A stretch of DNA of 64,000 bases from Cryptomeria japonica (taxonomy: Eukaryota; Streptophyta; Pinopsida; Cupressales; Cupressaceae): the NCBI RefSeq assembly GCF_030272615.1, contig NC_081412.1, positions 344,531,870-344,595,869 of the forward strand. Reading direction: 5' to 3'. Shown piece by piece: positions 61,075 to 64,000 of this stretch (position 1 is its first letter; the number at the start of each line of letters is the position of its first letter). The position numbers were made by a program, and so were the translations under genes. Under the pieces are notes generated by a model. The model ran no database searches. It was given only the letters and a program-made list of their open reading frames with translations, and was not told the origin of the DNA.

Positions 61075-61551
61075 ATGGCTGGCCACAAAGCACGACTGCA
61101 CTTGTTTGAGTGAGTTTGATTGTACCAAAGACCACCTGGCATCGGAGGCATGGTAATTTTCCAAAAAATTGCCTTTTTTGCCTATTTTGTTCAATTTTAA
61201 AAAAAAATTGTCAGAGCTCAAAATTTAATGTGTTCCGCGATTGTATGTCATTTTTATCATATTTGTCTTTATTGTTACACATTAGTCTTAAGTGTCGTGC
61301 AAGTGTACAACTGTTTCGCATAAATTTTAAATGTTGTGCAAATGACTATTAATTTCACAATGGTGATAAACATGTCGCATTAGTCTCAATTATTGTGCAA
61401 ACATTATAAATGTATTGCATAAGTCATAAATGTGTTGCAAAAGTAATAAACATGTCGCATTTATTGTAGAAGTTGATTTTTTAATATGTGTGATTGAAAT
61501 TTATGTCGTGCGAACATGATATCTAGAATTTATATTATTTTTCCTCTATAG
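61075..61551 (+). other. possible first exon and intron of the PMD gene relic
   Basis: ATG at 61075 (MAGHKARLHLF) is followed by a strong donor GTGAGT at 61110. The region before the PMD text ends in a pyrimidine-rich acceptor (TTTTCCTCTATAG, 61551). The implied intron is ~440 bases of AT-rich DNA. The reading phase does not match across the junction, so either an indel has occurred or the first exon is wrong. Confidence 0.35.
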
Positions 61552-63200
61552 GACACACTTGGTGTGCTTGGTTGTATGCAGACTAGGCCTAGTAGGCTTG
61601 ATCTTCGTTCCTAGTTACTTCCTAAGGATGTTGCCTTGATTAGACATGTGGGACTCTATCATGTTCTTCATTTGCCTAATGTTACGGCTAACAGGGCCAT
61701 GATTACTGCTTTGGTAAAGCGATGACACTCTGAGACATGCTCATTTCATCTACCTACTGGTGAGGCATAACATTATGCCTAAGATGTCTAGCACATTTTA
61801 CATATCCTGATCCATGGCATGAGATTAGTATATGATCACAGAAGGTGTGGTAGGATTGTGCTGACTTTTTGAGTGTGACGAGTAGGATCTTCTCATGAGT
61901 AGTCCATATGAGATAGCTTGGGGATAATTGCACTATGATGATCTGACTATAGCACTCTGTAGCCTTGTAGTGGGTCTTCTTATTCTAGATAGGAGGTGTC
62001 ATGAATTCCTAGTTGGTTAGGGTAGGATGATTCATGATATGATCGTGGATAGACGCTTCTTTTCTTGGGGACCTTGTCTCCTTGCCATGCTATATTACCA
62101 AATGCATGGGATAGTCTATTTGTCCTATCATTCTATTAGTTGTGGAGTCACTATGCTCTAGGTCTGGGCTTGGGAGCGTATTGCTATATTCAGGCCAATT
62201 GTTCATGTGTAGCTTCAAGCTAAGGATCCTTATGCATATAAGTATACTTTGGGTATTAGACACAAGGGTTCTGGGAACATCCTGTATTAGAGATACTGGA
62301 TAGATGTTATACAGTATTTCATATAGCGGCCATACTTGGATTTCCCTGGTTGGGAAGATGATGCGCAACATTTACCTTTTTGTACAAAATAGATGTATTT
62401 GATTGGCAGGACAATATACACTCAGAGGATTATTGAGCTACATCTCTTTGGGTGGGTACTTAGACAATTCAGTGAGGTTTAGGGAGTACCAGATGTGACA
62501 ACCTATTTTTCTTAGGTTGCATAGAAGGTCTCTAATTAGGGAGCATGCATCCAACCTCATGTTGCCTTTACTGAGTTTGATTCACTTAGAGAAGTACGAT
62601 GAGGTTGGCTAGTCGGGGTTGCAAACCTAGGCATGACAACACAGTGTGATGCATGGTGGGCCAGACATAAGCCTATTCCTCTAACTAATCTGATGATCCC
62701 TATTACACCATAGTACATTCGACAATAGAGATGGAGGATGAGAGATTTTGAGGAGGAAGGATGATGGAGGGGATTGTGGGGATGATGGAGGAGGAGACAA
62801 GGAGGGTGATGAGGAGGAGGGAGAGGAGGACATAGAAATTAGTGGAGACATCAAATATTGAAGTAAAGATGATGATTCTACTTCAAGATCATCAAGTGAT
62901 GATGGGGATAATGAGGGATCTCACGACAGTGACATGCCAAAGCTAGAGGATGTACCTGCTGAACAAGTAGGAGTACATGATCCTGGTGATAGATAATAGG
63001 GAGATGTTGACAATGATCCTCAACTTATGAGGGCTAGGATATGGAGCCTAGAGAATGCACTAGCCACAAAGAAACAAAGACGTAGAGATGATCAGGCCTT
63101 GTTCCATAGAGAGTATGCAACTGTGGTTATGAAGAGAGATTAGATAGTTGTTGAGAGACCATTTACAGGGAGATCGAGATCTTTTTGTACAAAGAGAATA
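61552..63200 (+). pseudogene. plant mobile domain (PMD) protein, decayed, antisense inside element H
   Basis: PMD proteins (PF10536, aminotransferase-like plant mobile domain) occur in host genes, MULEs and some retrotransposons. Readable text: RPSRLDLRS, KDVALIRHVGLYHVLHLPN, RAMITALVKR, ETCSFHLPTGEA and LIHGMRLVYDHRRCG, the typical 'sFHLP.GE...L.DV..IL...I.G' start. After a frame change come LTIALCSLVVGLLILDRRCH, FFSWGPCLLAMLYY, VWAWERIAIFRP and YWIDVIQYFI to about 62600. A D/E/S-rich tail (DDDSTSRSSSDDGDNEGSHD, near 62870) and a charged helix (SLENALATKKQRRRDDQALF, near 63050) follow. There are more than ten stops, several at expected Trp, Gln or Arg. It lies opposite to the element strand set by PPT and LTR H. 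Confidence 0.75.
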
Positions 63201-64000
63201 GTTAGTACAGGATGCCTATGATTAGTATATTTCTCCAAGTACTGGTACTTTGACATGAGATGACCACCTTATTCATTTATCTTAGGAGTCCATGTACTAG
63301 CGATGAGAGTATGAGAGGGTTGTCCCTGAGGGACAACGTGTTCAAAGCTATAGTGCTTACATGTTTGGGAGGAGATCTAGTTGATCGACTACTCATGGAC
63401 TAGTAGTGGAGTCATGGGTCCACCTTGGGCACCATCAGTTCATCCTAGGGCAAGATCTAGTGGATAGGATCCACTTGCTAATAAAGGCAATGCTAGTTGA
63501 GACACCTATTATTATGTTACTTGAGCCTTTGGGCATTTCATATGATTATGCTTTGGCATATTACCATTTTTGAGACATATATATGATATGCAATTTTGGT
63601 GGTGGATCTATATGCTTGTGTTATATTTCTTACATGATGGATGATTCTATATGCTTTTGTGTTATGATGCTTTCTATATGATTTTATGATGTATTTACAT
63701 GTATTTTTTACTTTTGCTTTGCACTGGTGATGAAATAATGATGTTTACAATGTATGCAACTAAATATTCACAATAAACTAATTGAATTCTATCACATGTT
63801 AATGAATCTAAATAAATTAATGCAATTAATGAATTCTAATAATGTGACTATATGATAATGTAATGCAATTAAAATGAACTATATGAGTAAATACAACTTA
63901 ATAAATGAATGCAATTATGTGAATATAAATTCTTTTTTGGAATAAGCCAAAACATTTGTTATTACCACTTGACTCAATTAACCAAGAAAAAATGTTAGTA
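63201..64000. other. window end, no recognisable gene
   Basis: Frames are short and carry no known motif. AT-rich from 63700. Presumably more interior of element H. Confidence 0.5.

Noticed and set aside
61024-61352. Short frames on both strands in the proposed intron
   Set aside because: Conflicting short frames without motif in an AT-rich stretch.

Overview
This is nuclear plant DNA built almost entirely from nested and decayed transposable elements. The window shows plant-type Ty1/copia and Ty3/gypsy elements, including a chromovirus with a chromodomain-like tail. It also holds a plant L1-type LINE with a terminal RNase H, and a plant mobile domain (PMD) gene relic. This mix points to a seed plant with a large, repeat-dense genome; a gymnosperm is plausible but not provable from the sequence. 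I see no intact host gene, no tRNA or rRNA gene, and nothing prokaryotic.

Left part (1-17437): a minus-strand Ty3/gypsy element (G1) is the oldest host here. Its gag and protease lie at 14281-15415 and its reverse transcriptase at 6575-7615. G1 was split by a pol-less LTR element (D, + strand, 7621-14275, two ~820 bp LTRs, 5 bp target-site duplication GTACA). It was entered again by a minus-strand copia element (A, LTR 4828-6574, gag to integrase down to 1482). Copia A is itself split by another LTR element (X, + strand, LTR 547-1481) that runs off the left edge. A second minus-strand copia element (B) abuts G1 with its 3' LTR at 15416-16809.

Middle part (17438-34273): copia B is interrupted inside its RNase H by a 16.8 kb array. 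The array has the form LTR-internal-LTR-internal-LTR, with ~3.2 kb LTRs, and is bounded by the duplication CCTTC. The element carries a Tat/Ogre-like primer-binding site and a gag-like ORF followed by an acidic ORF of unknown function, but no pol. Both units share the same broken gag codons. Copia B resumes at 34279 (RNase H, RT, integrase, protease remnant) and is cut at about 36950.

Right part (36951-64000): a truncated + strand chromovirus follows, with RT internally deleted, then RNase H, integrase and a chromodomain-like tail, and a long 3' LTR from 39433. After it come minisatellites, AT microsatellites, a copia LTR fragment, and two LTRs of one GC-block family in opposite orientation (ending at 45343 and starting at 55390). 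Between these two LTRs lies a nearly full-length L1-type LINE (49029-55116, minus). The right end holds the 3' LTR of a minus-strand element (tip at 60710). Antisense to that element, just inside the LTR, is a decayed PMD gene with its own TATA box and a possible intron.

Almost every coding region carries stops or frameshifts. Many in-frame stops are TAG where the family expects CAG, or TGA where it expects CGA, as expected from deamination of methylated cytosine in silenced elements. Coordinates of LTR tips come from homology between copies, target-site duplications and flanking PPT or PBS. Boundaries without such support are marked as approximate.
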